Below are positions 1-9,360 of a DNA stretch of 64,000 nucleotides, one piece after another. Location: NCBI GenBank assembly GCA_900466575.1, contig UBMP01000024.1:42925-106924 (forward strand), read 5' to 3'. The DNA is from Hyphomicrobiales bacterium (lineage in GTDB: Bacteria; Pseudomonadota; Alphaproteobacteria; Rhizobiales; Rhizobiaceae). The notes under the pieces were generated by a model that was not told the DNA's origin, did not search any database, and was given only the letters and a program-made list of their open reading frames with translations. Position 1 is the stretch's first letter. The number at the start of each line of letters is the position of its first letter. The position numbers and the translations under genes were made by a program.

Positions 1-472
1 GCACAACGGCTGTCACAATAACCAAAGCCGCATAATCCTGCGGGCCGATCTGGGCCAGGGGAATGAGGGTCGGCACCAGCGCCACATAGAATAGCATGGT
101 CTTCGGATTGCCGAGGGTCACGAGCAGGCCGGACATGAAAGACGCCCCGAGGCCACCCGCCCGCTTCGCCTCGATCTTCTGGCTCAGCAGGCCCGCGGTC
201 CAGAGCTTCCAGGCAATATATCCGAGATAGAGCGCACCGGCGAATTTCAGCACCATGAAGGCAGTCGTGAACGTCTGGGCCACATAGGCAAGGCCGAGAA
301 CGACGGCCGTCAGATAAACGACATCGCCCAGAATGAGCCCAAGCCCCATGAAAAGGGTCGGCCGAAAGCCGGAACCGAGTGCGCGGGCGACAATCGCGGT
401 GATCCCGGGACCGGGAATGACGGCTGCAACGAACAGCGCGAAAGCATAGGTGAGAAGATTGGCGGCGGTCAT
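1..472 (-). CDS. LysE/RhtB-family amino-acid exporter (partial)
   Basis: The first 157 codons of an inner-membrane exporter are visible; the C-terminus lies beyond the left edge. The ATG at 472 opens a very hydrophobic protein. It carries the family hallmark PGP near residues 20-22 and a GNPK motif near 121-124, both conserved in LysE/RhtB transporters that export amino acids or their analogues. About four hydrophobic segments can be counted before the edge. It is divergent from nothing and stands upstream of no obvious operon partner in the window. The substrate cannot be inferred. It is the first of three LysE-family genes within 11.5 kb. Confidence 0.85.
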   Translation of the reverse strand, partial: MTAANLLTYAFALFVAAVIPGPGITAIVARALGSGFRPTLFMGLGLILGDVVYLTAVVLGLAYVAQTFTTAFMVLKFAGALYLGYIAWKLWTAGLLSQKIEAKRAGGLGASFMSGLLVTLGNPKTMLFYVALVPTLIPLAQIGPQDYAALVIVTAVV

Positions 473-564
473 GATGGTGTTCTCCTGCCGTGCTTCATGA
501 CTCACTTGGCTGGAGGAGGCAATTGGGAAGTTGTCCCGGTGACACGTCCCGGGCTGCGCCTGAA

Positions 565-1065
565 TCAATGGCAATCTGCAATCGGGCTGACAACCGGCTT
601 GTCGTCGAGCGCCAGAGCCAGCATGTCGAACTGCGCCCTGGTGCCATGCAGTCGCCCCTCCGTCATCTCGCCGAGGTCGGCATCGCTGAAATAGGAGGTC
701 GATTCCGCAAAGCTAACAATCGTTCCGTCGACCTCGGTCTTGAACGAGATATCGGCGAGCGAAATCGAAAACAGCGCGCCGTCGATGAAGAGGTCGTAGC
801 TGTAGACGATGCGTGCGCCCTCTTCGACACTGTGATAACGCGCCTCAAACCGCGTCACCGTGCCGCTTGCCCAGCACACTTCGAGCACCTCGCTGCCGCC
901 CGTGCGGCAATCGACCTTGCGCTCCTGGACCTTTGCGTCGGCGGGGCCGGTGAACCACTGCGCCTTCTTCTCCGGATGGGAAAAGGCTGAGAAAACTGCC
1001 TCCACGGGATGCTTGAACGTCCTGTCGAAGGCAATCGCGCTCATGCGCTCGGAAATCCTGGTCAT
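565..1065 (-). CDS. SRPBCC/AHSA1-domain protein
   Basis: A 166-residue single-domain protein of the START-like SRPBCC (AHSA1, activator-of-Hsp90-ATPase-like) fold. The N-terminal FDRTFKHPVEAVFSAFSHPE and the following KAQWF resemble the first strand and helix of this family, which binds hydrophobic ligands. The ATG lies inside the end of the upstream ArsR gene (4-nt ATGA overlap, 1062-1065), so the two are translationally coupled. ArsR-SRPBCC pairs are common in alphaproteobacteria; the AHSA1-like partner is usually of unknown function. The ligand is unknown. Confidence 0.8.
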   Translation of the reverse strand: MTRISERMSAIAFDRTFKHPVEAVFSAFSHPEKKAQWFTGPADAKVQERKVDCRTGGSEVLEVCWASGTVTRFEARYHSVEEGARIVYSYDLFIDGALFSISLADISFKTEVDGTIVSFAESTSYFSDADLGEMTEGRLHGTRAQFDMLALALDDKPVVSPIADCH

Positions 1066-1415
1066 GTGTCTGTCTCCTCTTTGTTGTTATGCGCTTGCGC
1101 GTCGAGCATGGCTTCCAGATTGTCGAACTGGCCCTGCCAGAAGCGCTCCCGGTCGGTGAGCCAGCTTTTCAGGATGGCCATGCCGTCCGTGTCGATGATG
1201 CAGCGGCGCGTGCGGCCCCGTTTGAAAGTCCTGACCGCGCCCGCCTTCTCCAGCACCTGAATGTGCTGGACGATGGCCGCCAGCGACATGTCGAAAGGTG
1301 CTGCGATCTCGCTCACCGAAAGCGGCGTAAGCGACAATCTTTCGACAATCGCCAGCCGTGTCGGGTCGGAAAGGGCCGTCATCAGGCCGGCGAGTTTAGG
1401 ATTAAAGTTAAGCAT
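1062..1415 (-). CDS. ArsR/SmtB-family transcriptional regulator
   Basis: A 117-residue winged-helix repressor. Residues 1-90 show the ArsR pattern: LMTALSDPTRLAIVERLS, then a recognition helix region (SEIAAPFDMSLAAIVQHIQVLEKAG) and a basic wing (RTFKRGRTRRC). No cysteine-rich metal-binding ELCVC box is visible, so it belongs to the non-metal group often paired with SRPBCC proteins. It is the first gene of a two-gene operon with the downstream SRPBCC gene. Two inverted repeats containing ACTTAA (1408-1423 and 1446-1465) lie at and just upstream of its start and are good operator candidates. Confidence 0.88.
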   Translation of the reverse strand: MLNFNPKLAGLMTALSDPTRLAIVERLSLTPLSVSEIAAPFDMSLAAIVQHIQVLEKAGAVRTFKRGRTRRCIIDTDGMAILKSWLTDRERFWQGQFDNLEAMLDAQAHNNKEETDT

Positions 1416-1465
1416 GCACTTAAGTTTTCACGAGTTGGGGGAATAGTCAAGTCATGACTTAACTA
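1408..1465. promoter_or_regulatory. Candidate ArsR operator: two related inverted repeats
   Basis: Positions 1446-1465 form a 20-nt near-perfect palindrome centred on AAGTCATGACTT (1449-1460, exact palindrome). Positions 1408-1423 carry TTAAG-N6-CTTAA around the ArsR start codon. Both share the half-site CTTAA. The arrangement between the divergent ArsR operon and the LysE gene suggests autorepression, possibly with joint control of the exporter. Function is inferred. Confidence 0.5.
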
Positions 1466-1564
1466 TCTTGGGGTGCCCGGGGAATCTTGTCCCGGTGGCA
1501 ATTCCGCGCTTGCGGGAAAATGCGGTGCTTCTAGGTTCACCGAGACACCAGCCGGAGCCCATCC

Positions 1565-2197
1565 ATGCCCTCAGCGACCACGATTGCCGCCTTCGCCCTT
1601 GTCGTCCTTGGCATGGTGCTGACGCCGGGACCGAACATGCTCTATCTGATTTCGCGATCCCTCAGTCAGGGACCGAAAGCCGGGCTGATCTCGCTCGGTG
1701 GCGTGGCCTGTGGCTTCTTCGTCTACATGTTCGCGGCGGCCTTTGGCATTACGGCACTCCTCTTCGCAGTGCCGCTTGCCTATGATGCCCTGCGCTTCGC
1801 CGGCGCGGCCTATCTTGCCTGGCTTGCCTGGAACGCCTTGAAACCCGGTGCGCGGCCGATCTTCGAAACCCGCAACCTGCCCATCGACGGCCCGCGCCGT
1901 CTCTTCCTGATGGGCCTTGTCACCAATCTGCTGAACCCGAAAGTGGCGGTTCTTTATCTCTCGCTCCTGCAGCAGTTCATCGATCCGTCCAGAGGACATG
2001 TGCTGGCGCAGTCGATCATTCTCGGCCTAGTCCAGATTACAGTCAGCATCGTGGGCAATGCGACGATTGCCATTTCGGCGGGTTCCGTGGCGCTGTTCCT
2101 GAAAGAGCGCCCCTTCTGGGCTCAGGTCCAGCGCTGGCTGATGGGCACGGTGCTTGCCGGCCTTGCCGCCCGCATGGCGCTGGAAAGCCGGCGGTGA
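1565..2197 (+). CDS. LysE-family translocator
   Basis: A 210-residue membrane exporter with about six hydrophobic segments. The family signature TPGPN is at residues 20-24 and NLLNPK at about 121-126. It is divergent from the ArsR-SRPBCC operon across a short intergenic region that contains the candidate operator, so it may be controlled by that regulator. Its stop abuts the stop of convergent dut (2197/2198). The substrate is unknown; the family exports amino acids, homoserine lactones or related compounds. Confidence 0.88.
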   Translation: MPSATTIAAFALVVLGMVLTPGPNMLYLISRSLSQGPKAGLISLGGVACGFFVYMFAAAFGITALLFAVPLAYDALRFAGAAYLAWLAWNALKPGARPIFETRNLPIDGPRRLFLMGLVTNLLNPKVAVLYLSLLQQFIDPSRGHVLAQSIILGLVQITVSIVGNATIAISAGSVALFLKERPFWAQVQRWLMGTVLAGLAARMALESRR

Positions 2198-2680
2198 TCA
2201 CACGCCCGTCGAGCCAAACCCGCCGCTGCCGCGCGCGGTGTCGGAAGCTTCCTTGACCTCGACCACCCGCACCTGGGTGACCGGCGCAATCACCATCTGG
2301 GCGATGCGCATGCCGCGTTCGATGAGAAATTCCTCCTCGCCGAGATTGATGAGCAGCACTTTCACCTCGCCGCGATAATCGCTGTCGATCGTGCCGGGCG
2401 TGTTGAGGCAGGTGATGCCGTGCTTCAGCGCAAGGCCGGAGCGGGGGCGGATTTGCGCCTCGTAACCGCAAGGGATTTCCATGACGAGGCCGGTCGGGGC
2501 CAGGGCGCGTTTGCCGGGCATCAGCATCAGCGGGCGATCTTCGGGAACTGCAGCGCGCAGGTCCATGCCCGCCGCGCCTGCGGTTTCATAGGATGGAAGC
2601 TCGAGACCGTCGGCATGGGGAAGGCGAACGAGACCCAGGATTGGCCCAAGCGTCCGTGTTGCATCAGAATGCATGTTCAT
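2198..2680 (-). CDS. dut: dUTP diphosphatase
   Basis: Trimeric dUTPase that hydrolyses dUTP to dUMP and PPi, keeping uracil out of DNA and supplying the dTMP precursor. All five motifs are present in order: AAGMDLRA (about 36-43), [40 protein letters not shown], and the C-terminal glycine-rich [10 protein letters not shown] that closes over the active site. The length of 160 aa is typical. In many proteobacteria dut sits next to coaBC; here they are about 9 kb apart on opposite strands. Confidence 0.97.
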   Translation of the reverse strand: MNMHSDATRTLGPILGLVRLPHADGLELPSYETAGAAGMDLRAAVPEDRPLMLMPGKRALAPTGLVMEIPCGYEAQIRPRSGLALKHGITCLNTPGTIDSDYRGEVKVLLINLGEEEFLIERGMRIAQMVIAPVTQVRVVEVKEASDTARGSGGFGSTGV

Positions 2681-2803
2681 CGGCCGCGCTCCGCTTGCTG
2701 TTCAGGATCAATGACGAGTGTCTAGCGCGCAGACGTGACGGGTCAATTGAACTTTGCCGCCGAAGCCGGTAGAAGGCGGCCAATTCACAGGATTTGATGT
2801 CAT

Positions 2804-4387
2804 ATGACCGAGACTTTGGCCGAGGCGGTTTCCCGCCGCCGCACCTTCGCCATCATTGCCCACCCGGACGCCGGCAAGACCACGCTGACGGAAAAGCTGC
2901 TGCTGTTCGGCGGTGCGATCCAGCTCGCCGGCGAAGTCAAGGCGAAGAAGGACCGTATCCAGACGCGCTCCGACTGGATGAAGATCGAGCGCGAGCGCGG
3001 CATCTCGGTCGTCACCTCGGTGATGACCTTCGAATATGAAGGCAATGTCTTCAACATTCTCGACACGCCCGGCCACGAAGACTTCGCCGACGACACCTAT
3101 CGCACGCTCACCGCCGTGGACGCCGCCGTCATGGTCATCGACGCGGCCAAGGGTATCGAGCCGCGCACGCTGAAACTCTTCGAAGTCTGCCGCATGCGCG
3201 ACATTCCGATCATCACCTTCATCAACAAGATGGACCGCGAAAGTCGCGATCCCTTTGAAATCCTGGATGAAGTGGAAGAAAAGCTGGCGCTGGACACCGC
3301 CCCGGTGACCTGGCCTGTCGGCCGCTCCAAGACCTTCTGCGGCTCGTTCAACCTCGCAAACTCGACCTTCCGCGGCAGCGACACGCAGGTCGAGCCGCTG
3401 GCCGTCAACGGGCCGGAAAGCATCGCCGACCGCCTGCCGGAAAACGAGCGCGCCGCCTTTATCGACGAGTTGGAACTGGCCCGCGAGGCCTGCCGCCCGT
3501 TCGATCGTGCAAGTTTCCTCGAAGGGCACATGACACCGGTCTTCTTCGGCTCGGCGCTCCGCAACTTCGGTGTTCGCGATCTGATCAACGCGCTCGGCGC
3601 CTATGCGCCGCCGCCGCGCGACCAGGTGGCCGATACACGAACGGTTCACGCGGCGGAAGACAAGATGACGGCCTTTGTCTTCAAGATCCAGGCCAACATG
3701 GACCCGAACCACCGCGACCGTATCGCATTTGCCCGCATCTGCTCCGGCAAGCTGGAGCGCGGCATGAAGGCGCGTCTTGCCCGCACCGGCAAGCAGATGG
3801 GGCTGACGGCCCCGCAATTCTTCTTCGCCTCGCAGCGGCAGCTGGCCGACACCGCCTATGCCGGTGATGTGGTGGGCATTCCGAACCACGGAACCTTGCG
3901 CATCGGCGATACGCTGACCGAGGGCGAGGCACTCGTCTTCCAGGGCGTGCCGAACTTCTCGCCGGAAATCCTCCGCCGCGTGCGTCTCGAAGACGCCATG
4001 AAGGCGAAGAAGCTGAAGGAAGCGCTGCAGCAGATGGCCGAAGAGGGCGTGGTGCAGCTCTTTTCGCCGGAAGACGGCTCTCCGGCAATCGTCGGCGTCG
4101 TTGGCGCGCTGCAGCTTGACGTGCTGAAGGAACGCCTGCAGCAGGAATATGGCCTGCCGGTCTCGTTTGAGATGTCGCGCTTCTCCGTCTGCCGCTGGAT
4201 TTCTGCCGACAACCCGGCCGATCTGGAGAAGTTCATCACCACTAAGCGCGGCGATATCTGCCGCGACCTTGATGGCGATCCGGTCTTCCTCGCGCAGGAC
4301 AGCTTTTCATTGCGCTATGAGGCCGAACGCGCGCCCGCGATCAAGATGGTGGCCATCAAGGAATATCACGTCCAGAAGGCGGCGTGA
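2804..4387 (+). CDS. prfC: Peptide chain release factor 3
   Basis: A 527-residue translational GTPase that recycles RF1/RF2 from the ribosome after peptide release. The GTPase motifs are G1 AHPDAGKTT (about 19-27), G3 DTPGHEDF (87-94) and G4 NKMD (141-144). Domain II follows (FKIQANMDPNHRDRIAF region), then the RF3-specific C-terminal domain. The length matches E. coli RF3 (529 aa). It converges with the GFA-family gene, leaving only 7 nt between stops. Confidence 0.97.
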   Translation: MTETLAEAVSRRRTFAIIAHPDAGKTTLTEKLLLFGGAIQLAGEVKAKKDRIQTRSDWMKIERERGISVVTSVMTFEYEGNVFNILDTPGHEDFADDTYRTLTAVDAAVMVIDAAKGIEPRTLKLFEVCRMRDIPIITFINKMDRESRDPFEILDEVEEKLALDTAPVTWPVGRSKTFCGSFNLANSTFRGSDTQVEPLAVNGPESIADRLPENERAAFIDELELAREACRPFDRASFLEGHMTPVFFGSALRNFGVRDLINALGAYAPPPRDQVADTRTVHAAEDKMTAFVFKIQANMDPNHRDRIAFARICSGKLERGMKARLARTGKQMGLTAPQFFFASQRQLADTAYAGDVVGIPNHGTLRIGDTLTEGEALVFQGVPNFSPEILRRVRLEDAMKAKKLKEALQQMAEEGVVQLFSPEDGSPAIVGVVGALQLDVLKERLQQEYGLPVSFEMSRFSVCRWISADNPADLEKFITTKRGDICRDLDGDPVFLAQDSFSLRYEAERAPAIKMVAIKEYHVQKAA

Positions 4388-4394
4388 TATTCGT

Positions 4395-4802
4395 TCAGTC
4401 GCCGGGTCTGCCTGGCAGGTCCGCGACCTCGTCGAGCCAGTCCACCGCTGACCGGCACCAGATCTGGTGATGCGGTTTGAGCTCCTTGCGCTGGTTGATC
4501 GTACCCCAGCGGATGCCGACGGTTTCGGCATCCTGCCCCTCGCCCGTCGTATAGATCGGCGAGCCGCAAACTTCACAAAAGAACTGTAAACGCAAGGCAC
4601 CATTATCAGCGCGTTTCTCGTAGCGCCTGGGCATTTTGCCGGTCAGCCGGAAATCGGTCGCACGCGTCGAAACGGTCACGCGGAAGGCCGATCCCGTCAG
4701 CCGCTGGCAATCCGTGCAATGGCAGATGCCGACATCCCCAGGCTCCACATCAGCCTCGTAAGTCACTGTTCCACAATGACATTGTCCATCTATTCTCATC
4801 AT
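4395..4802 (-). CDS. GFA (CENP-V/GFA domain) family protein
   Basis: A 135-residue zinc protein of the glutathione-dependent formaldehyde-activating enzyme fold. The zinc-ligand cysteine pattern is visible: CHC in GQCHCGTV near residue 8, ICHCTDCQRLTGSAF near 27-40 (typical CxxC plus RLTGSAF signature), and FFCEVCGSPI near 92-101. Most members have no proven activity, and the formaldehyde role of the founding enzyme is itself debated. A second ATG at 4799 is an equally possible start. A stand-alone gene. Confidence 0.88.
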   Translation of the reverse strand: MMRIDGQCHCGTVTYEADVEPGDVGICHCTDCQRLTGSAFRVTVSTRATDFRLTGKMPRRYEKRADNGALRLQFFCEVCGSPIYTTGEGQDAETVGIRWGTINQRKELKPHHQIWCRSAVDWLDEVADLPGRPGD

Positions 4803-4925
4803 CTCGGCGCCTCTCTTGTATTGTTGCCAGGAACCTCGGGAAGCTTCCGCTTCTTATAATTGACAGCAAAAGTCTCTAAGTAGGCTTTTGTTGCAACAGT
4901 GATTGAAGAGCAGAGGGAGAGACAG

Positions 4926-5903
4926 ATGCGTGTGATCGAATACAAGGCATTCGGTGATCCTGCCGAAGTTCTGGTAGCGGGCGAACGTCCCATGCCCGAT
5001 CCGGGACCTGGCGAAGTCCGCGTCCGCATGACGCTGTCGCCGATCCACAATCATGACCTCTGGACCATTCGCGGCAGCTATGGCGTGAAGCCCCAGCTGC
5101 CCGCCGTTGGTGGCTCCGAAGCCGCAGGCATTGTCGACGCGCTCGGCGCCGGCGTGACAAATCTCTCCGTTGGCCAGCGCATTACCGCCTCGGGCCTGAC
5201 CGACAGCTGGGCGGAATATTTTCTGGTGAAGGCACAGCGCGCCATCCCGCTGCCGGATTCGGTGCCGGACGAGCTTGGTTGCCAGTTGATCGCCATGCCG
5301 ATCAGCGCGCTGATGGCGCTGCACGATCTCGGCGTGAAGCCGGGGGAGTGGCTGATCCAGAACGCCGCAACCGGCGCTGTCGGCAAGACGATCGCGATGA
5401 TCTGCCAGGCCCGCGGCATCAATGTCATCAACGTCGTGCGTCGCGATGCCGGTGTTGGCGAACTGGAAGCGCTTGGCATTTCCAACATCGTGTCGACGCA
5501 GGATCCGGGCTGGATGGACAAGGTGAAGATGTTCCCCGGTTCGGAGCCGATCCTTTACGCCATCGATAGCGTTGGCGGCACGGAAAGCGGCCAGCTGATG
5601 AGCCTGCTCGGCGAAGGCGCAACGCTCATGTCCTTCGGCACGGCGAGCGGTGGCAACATGGAAATTTCTTCCGGCGACCTCATCTTCAAGCAGGCGAAAG
5701 TGGTCGGCTTCTGGGGCGCCAAGCGCTCCGGCAGGACGAGTCCTGAAGAATTCGTCCGCATGATCGGAGAACTCATCACGCTCGCCTCGAACGGTCAGCT
5801 CAACCTGCCGGTCGAGGGTGTCTATGGTCTGGACGAGGGTGCAAAAGCCGCCGCAGCCAGCATGGAACCCGGACGCAAGGGCAAGGTCCTGATCAAGGGA
5901 TAA
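4926..5903 (+). CDS. Zinc-independent MDR-family reductase, 2-enoyl thioester reductase-like
   Basis: A medium-chain dehydrogenase/reductase of 325 aa when started at the ATG at 4926, which has a GAGGGAGAG ribosome-binding site just upstream; an upstream in-frame start at 4899 adds nine residues and looks less likely. The N-terminal domain contains GSYGVKPQLPAVGG, matching the QGxYGxxPxLPAVGG signature of mitochondrial-type trans-2-enoyl-thioester reductases (Etr1p/MECR), including the tyrosine implicated in catalysis. The Rossmann segment NAATGAVGK is followed by GINVINVVRRD, also ETR-like. No catalytic zinc cysteine/histidine set is present. NADPH-dependent enoyl-CoA/ACP reduction is plausible; a quinone oxidoreductase is the alternative. 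Confidence 0.8.
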   Translation: MRVIEYKAFGDPAEVLVAGERPMPDPGPGEVRVRMTLSPIHNHDLWTIRGSYGVKPQLPAVGGSEAAGIVDALGAGVTNLSVGQRITASGLTDSWAEYFLVKAQRAIPLPDSVPDELGCQLIAMPISALMALHDLGVKPGEWLIQNAATGAVGKTIAMICQARGINVINVVRRDAGVGELEALGISNIVSTQDPGWMDKVKMFPGSEPILYAIDSVGGTESGQLMSLLGEGATLMSFGTASGGNMEISSGDLIFKQAKVVGFWGAKRSGRTSPEEFVRMIGELITLASNGQLNLPVEGVYGLDEGAKAAAASMEPGRKGKVLIKG

Positions 5904-5928
5904 GCCCTGAAGGGTCCCTAAATCGAAG

Positions 5929-5957
5929 ACGGGGCGGAAAAGACCGCCCCGTTTTTG
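5929..5957 (+). terminator. Intrinsic terminator after the MDR reductase
   Basis: CGGGGCGG (5930-5937), a six-base A-rich loop and CCGCCCCG (5944-5951) are followed directly by TTTTT. It lies 26 nt after the reductase stop and just before the convergent chemoreceptor stop. Confidence 0.85.
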
Positions 5958-5978
5958 TTTGTCCGAAAGGTTCTTTGA

Positions 5979-7799
5979 TCAGCCGGCCTTGCGGTAGCTT
6001 TGAACCGCCGCCTGTCCGCCGGAGACGCGGAAACGTTCGATGAGTTCCAGAAGCGTGCCGGTGTCGTTGGCGAGCATTTCAGCGGAGGCTGTCGTTTCTT
6101 CCGCCATCGCGGCATTCTTCTGCGTGGCGAGGTCCAGTTCGTTCATGGAGGACGAGATGGAGCGCAGCGTCGTGTCCTGCTCGTTGGCGCGATGCGCGAT
6201 CTGGATGACGATCTCGTTCGCGCTTTCGACCTGCGCCGAAATGCGCTTCAGCGCCTCGCCGGCCTCTCCGACAAGATGAACACCGTCCTCGACCTGCGCG
6301 GACGACTTGTTGATCTGTTCCTTGATCTGTTTGGCCGCAGCGGCTGAGCGCTGCGCCAGTTCGCGGACTTCCTGTGCGACGACGGCAAAGCCCTTGCCGC
6401 TTTCACCGGCGCGCGCGGCTTCGACGCCGGCATTGAGAGCCAGAAGGTTGGTCTGGAAGGCTATCTCGTCGATTACGCCGATGATATTGCCGATCTCCTG
6501 CGAGGATTGTTCGATCCCGCTCATGGCGCCGATCGCCTTTTCGACGACCCGGTCGTTCTTTTCAGCTTCGGTGCGAACCTCGCCGACACGGTTTGCCGCC
6601 TCGCGCGCGCCATCTGCCGTCTGGCGAACGGCGACCGTCAACTGATCCAAAGCTGCCGAGGTTTCCTCAAGGCTCGCCGCCTGCCTTTCGGTGCGCTGCG
6701 CCAGTTCGTTGGAGGCGCGACGGATTTCTTCCTTGCTGACGCCGATATCCGTTCCGCGCTCCTTCACCAGCGTCATCGTGCGCTCGAGCTGATCGATGGC
6801 ATTGTTGAAGTTGTCCCGGAGTTCCGCATAGCGGCTTCCGAGATCGGCGCAACGCACGGTCAGATCGCCATGCGCGAGTTCTTCCAAGGCCTGACCGATG
6901 GTGCGGACCACCTTTGCCTGCGTTGCAGCTTCGGTGGCCTGAAGGTCCGCATTCTGCTGGCGCTCGGCATCGATCTGACGCTTGTGCTCGGTTTCGCGCT
7001 CCGCCATGGCGCGGCGTTCGCGCACCTTGTCCTGCAACTCGGCGGTCGCCTTGGCCATCATGCCTACCTCGTTCGACATATCGCGATGCGGCACCGGCGT
7101 ATCGATATCGCCTTCAGCGACGCGATGCAGCGTTTCACGGATGGCGTTGAGGGGTCGGGTAATGCCGCGGATCAATACATAGGCCGCCATCAGCGCCAGA
7201 ACGAAAATGGCGACCGAAACGGCAACAATCTCGATGATCTGCTGCCGAACCTGACTTCTCAGGTCGTCTACATAGAGCCCCGTGGCGATCACGACCTTCC
7301 ACGGCTCGAACACCTTGGCGTAGACAGACTTCGGATAGCTGTAGTCGGCGGGATCCTTGCCGGGCTTGGGCCCGATGAAGGTGACATAGCCGCCTCCCTG
7401 TCTGCCCACCTTCACGATCTCGTCACGATAGGCAAAGCCGTTCTGGTCTGCCTTGCCCTTAAAATTCTGCCCGACAATCTTGGGATTGAAGTGGAAGAGA
7501 AGGTTCACGTCGTAGTCATAGGCGAAGAAGTAGCCGTCGGGCTCGTAGCGCATCTTGTTCAGCAGCGCGAAGGCGCGCTTCATGGCGTCCTCGACAGGAA
7601 ATTCACCGGCCTTGGAGCGCTCGTCGAAATCCTTCATCACGGAAAGCGCGGTTTCGATCTCGGTGCGAAGCGTCTGGTTGCGCTCGTTGTAGATTGTCGC
7701 GGTTGCGGATTTCACCTCGAAATAAGTCGCCACAGCAAATGCGGCCATCAGCCCTGCAACCAGAATGAACAGCTGCATCGATATCTTCAGATTCTTCAT
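5979..7799 (-). CDS. Methyl-accepting chemotaxis protein with single Cache sensor
   Basis: A 606-residue transmembrane chemoreceptor. TM1 covers residues about 8-28. A periplasmic single Cache_2 domain (about 30-180) follows, recognisable from the MRYEPDGYFFAYDYDVNLL and FEPWKVVIATGLYVDD stretches. TM2 is near 190-212, then HAMP, and the cytoplasmic signalling hairpin has the conserved tip [20 protein letters not shown]. Cache_2 receptors usually sense small organic acids or amino acids. The C-terminus (RKAG) has no CheR-tethering pentapeptide. No che genes are nearby, so it must work with a remote chemotaxis cluster. The upstream region (7800-7930) is AT-rich and probably holds its promoter. 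Confidence 0.95.
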   Translation of the reverse strand: MKNLKISMQLFILVAGLMAAFAVATYFEVKSATATIYNERNQTLRTEIETALSVMKDFDERSKAGEFPVEDAMKRAFALLNKMRYEPDGYFFAYDYDVNLLFHFNPKIVGQNFKGKADQNGFAYRDEIVKVGRQGGGYVTFIGPKPGKDPADYSYPKSVYAKVFEPWKVVIATGLYVDDLRSQVRQQIIEIVAVSVAIFVLALMAAYVLIRGITRPLNAIRETLHRVAEGDIDTPVPHRDMSNEVGMMAKATAELQDKVRERRAMAERETEHKRQIDAERQQNADLQATEAATQAKVVRTIGQALEELAHGDLTVRCADLGSRYAELRDNFNNAIDQLERTMTLVKERGTDIGVSKEEIRRASNELAQRTERQAASLEETSAALDQLTVAVRQTADGAREAANRVGEVRTEAEKNDRVVEKAIGAMSGIEQSSQEIGNIIGVIDEIAFQTNLLALNAGVEAARAGESGKGFAVVAQEVRELAQRSAAAAKQIKEQINKSSAQVEDGVHLVGEAGEALKRISAQVESANEIVIQIAHRANEQDTTLRSISSSMNELDLATQKNAAMAEETTASAEMLANDTGTLLELIERFRVSGGQAAVQSYRKAG

Positions 7800-7955
7800 G
7801 CCAAGGCCCGATCTTCTCGCCGAAACGATTCACTAATGCGCCAGAGTTTCTTCCATGACGGCCATTTAATTCAATATTAACTAATATATAAATATCCGAA
7901 TGTTATTAACGAATTCTTATTCTTCGACTCACAGTCCTGCTGAGGTCCGGTCATG

Positions 7956-7990
7956 CAAAAAGCGGCCCGCCGAAGGGCGGACCGCTTTCA
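7956..7990 (-). terminator. Intrinsic terminator of argG
   Basis: Read on the minus strand, AAAGCGGTCCGCCC and GGGCGGGCCGCTTT arms close over a short loop and run into TTTTT. It lies about 40 nt after the argG stop. Confidence 0.85.
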
Positions 7991-8027
7991 TGTTTTCGGA
8001 GGGTAGCTGAACGAGAGAACTCGTACA

Positions 8028-9251
8028 TCAGCCCTTCTGGTTGCGCTTGGCGAGCGTGCGCAGGCGCAGCGCGTTCAGCTTGATGAAGCCGGCAGCATCC
8101 TTCTGGTCATAGGCGCCTTGGTCGTCTTCGAAGGTCACGAGCTTGTCGGAATAGAGCGATTTGTCGCTCTCGCGACCGATCACCATGACATTGCCCTTGT
8201 AGAGCTTGAGCGTCACTTCGCCTTCGACATGTTCCTGGCTCTTGTCGATGAGCGCCTGGAGCATTTCGCGTTCCGGCGAGAACCAGAAGCCGTAATAGAT
8301 GAGCTCGGCGTAGCGCGGCATGATCTCATCCTTGAGATGCGCCGCACCGCGGTCGAGCGTGATCGATTCCATCGCGCGGTGGGCTGCGAGCAGGATCGTG
8401 CCGCCGGGCGTTTCGTATACACCGCGCGACTTCATGCCGACGAAGCGGTTCTCAACGAGGTCGAGGCGGCCGATGCCGTTGTCGCGACCGTAGTTGTTGA
8501 GTTCGGCAAGCAGGGTTGCCGGGCTCATCTCGACACCGTTGATCGAGCAGGCATCGCCCTTGCGGAAGCCGACCTTGATGACGGTCGCCTTGTCCGGTGC
8601 CGCTTCCGGCGAAATCGTGCGCATATGCACATATTCGGGGGCTTCCTGCGCCGGGTCTTCCAGAACCTTGCCTTCGGAGGAGGAGTGCAGAAGGTTGGCG
8701 TCAACCGAGAAAGGCGCCTCGCCCTTCTTGTCCTTGGCAACCGGAATCTGGTGCTGTTCGGCGAAGTTCAGGAGGTCCGTGCGGCTCTTGAACGACCAGT
8801 CGCGCCACGGCGCGATGATCTTGATGTCGGGGTTCAGCGCATAGGCCGACAGCTCGAAGCGAACCTGGTCGTTGCCCTTGCCCGTTGCGCCGTGGGCAAT
8901 GGCGTCGGCGCCGGTCTTCTTCGCGATCTCGATGAGATGCTTGGAGATCAGCGGACGGGCAATCGAGGTGCCGAGCAGATAGACGCCTTCATAGACGGCA
9001 TTGGCGCGGAACATCGGGAAGACGAAATCGCGCACGAATTCCTCGCGCACGTCTTCGATGAAGATTTCCTTGATGCCGAGCATTTCGGCCTTCTTCCGCG
9101 CTGGCGTGAGTTCCTCGCCCTGGCCGAGGTCGGCCGTGAAGGTGACGACTTCAGCGCCGAGCTCGGTCTGCAGCCATTTCAGGATGATGGAGGTGTCGAG
9201 ACCGCCGGAATAGGCAAGAACGACCTTTTTCACGTCTTTGGGAAGCGCCAT
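8028..9251 (-). CDS. argG: Argininosuccinate synthase
   Basis: ATP-dependent ligase joining citrulline and aspartate in arginine biosynthesis, cytosolic tetramer. The PP-loop AYSGGLDTS is at residues 13-21 and is followed by the typical [12 protein letters not shown]. The citrulline/aspartate-binding segment [13 protein letters not shown] is also intact. The length of 407 aa is normal for the family. Monocistronic, with a strong terminator at 7956-7990. No ARG-box-like site was identified with confidence upstream. Confidence 0.98.
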   Translation of the reverse strand: MALPKDVKKVVLAYSGGLDTSIILKWLQTELGAEVVTFTADLGQGEELTPARKKAEMLGIKEIFIEDVREEFVRDFVFPMFRANAVYEGVYLLGTSIARPLISKHLIEIAKKTGADAIAHGATGKGNDQVRFELSAYALNPDIKIIAPWRDWSFKSRTDLLNFAEQHQIPVAKDKKGEAPFSVDANLLHSSSEGKVLEDPAQEAPEYVHMRTISPEAAPDKATVIKVGFRKGDACSINGVEMSPATLLAELNNYGRDNGIGRLDLVENRFVGMKSRGVYETPGGTILLAAHRAMESITLDRGAAHLKDEIMPRYAELIYYGFWFSPEREMLQALIDKSQEHVEGEVTLKLYKGNVMVIGRESDKSLYSDKLVTFEDDQGAYDQKDAAGFIKLNALRLRTLAKRNQKG

Positions 9252-9360
9252 GATAAAACCCGTGGAAATGTGAGAAATTCAGTTGCGGGTCTTTTAGACG
9301 GATTGGGCAAAACTGCAAGTGGGAAGCCCCATGTCGGCGGGGCGCGCGGGCAGGTCTTCG

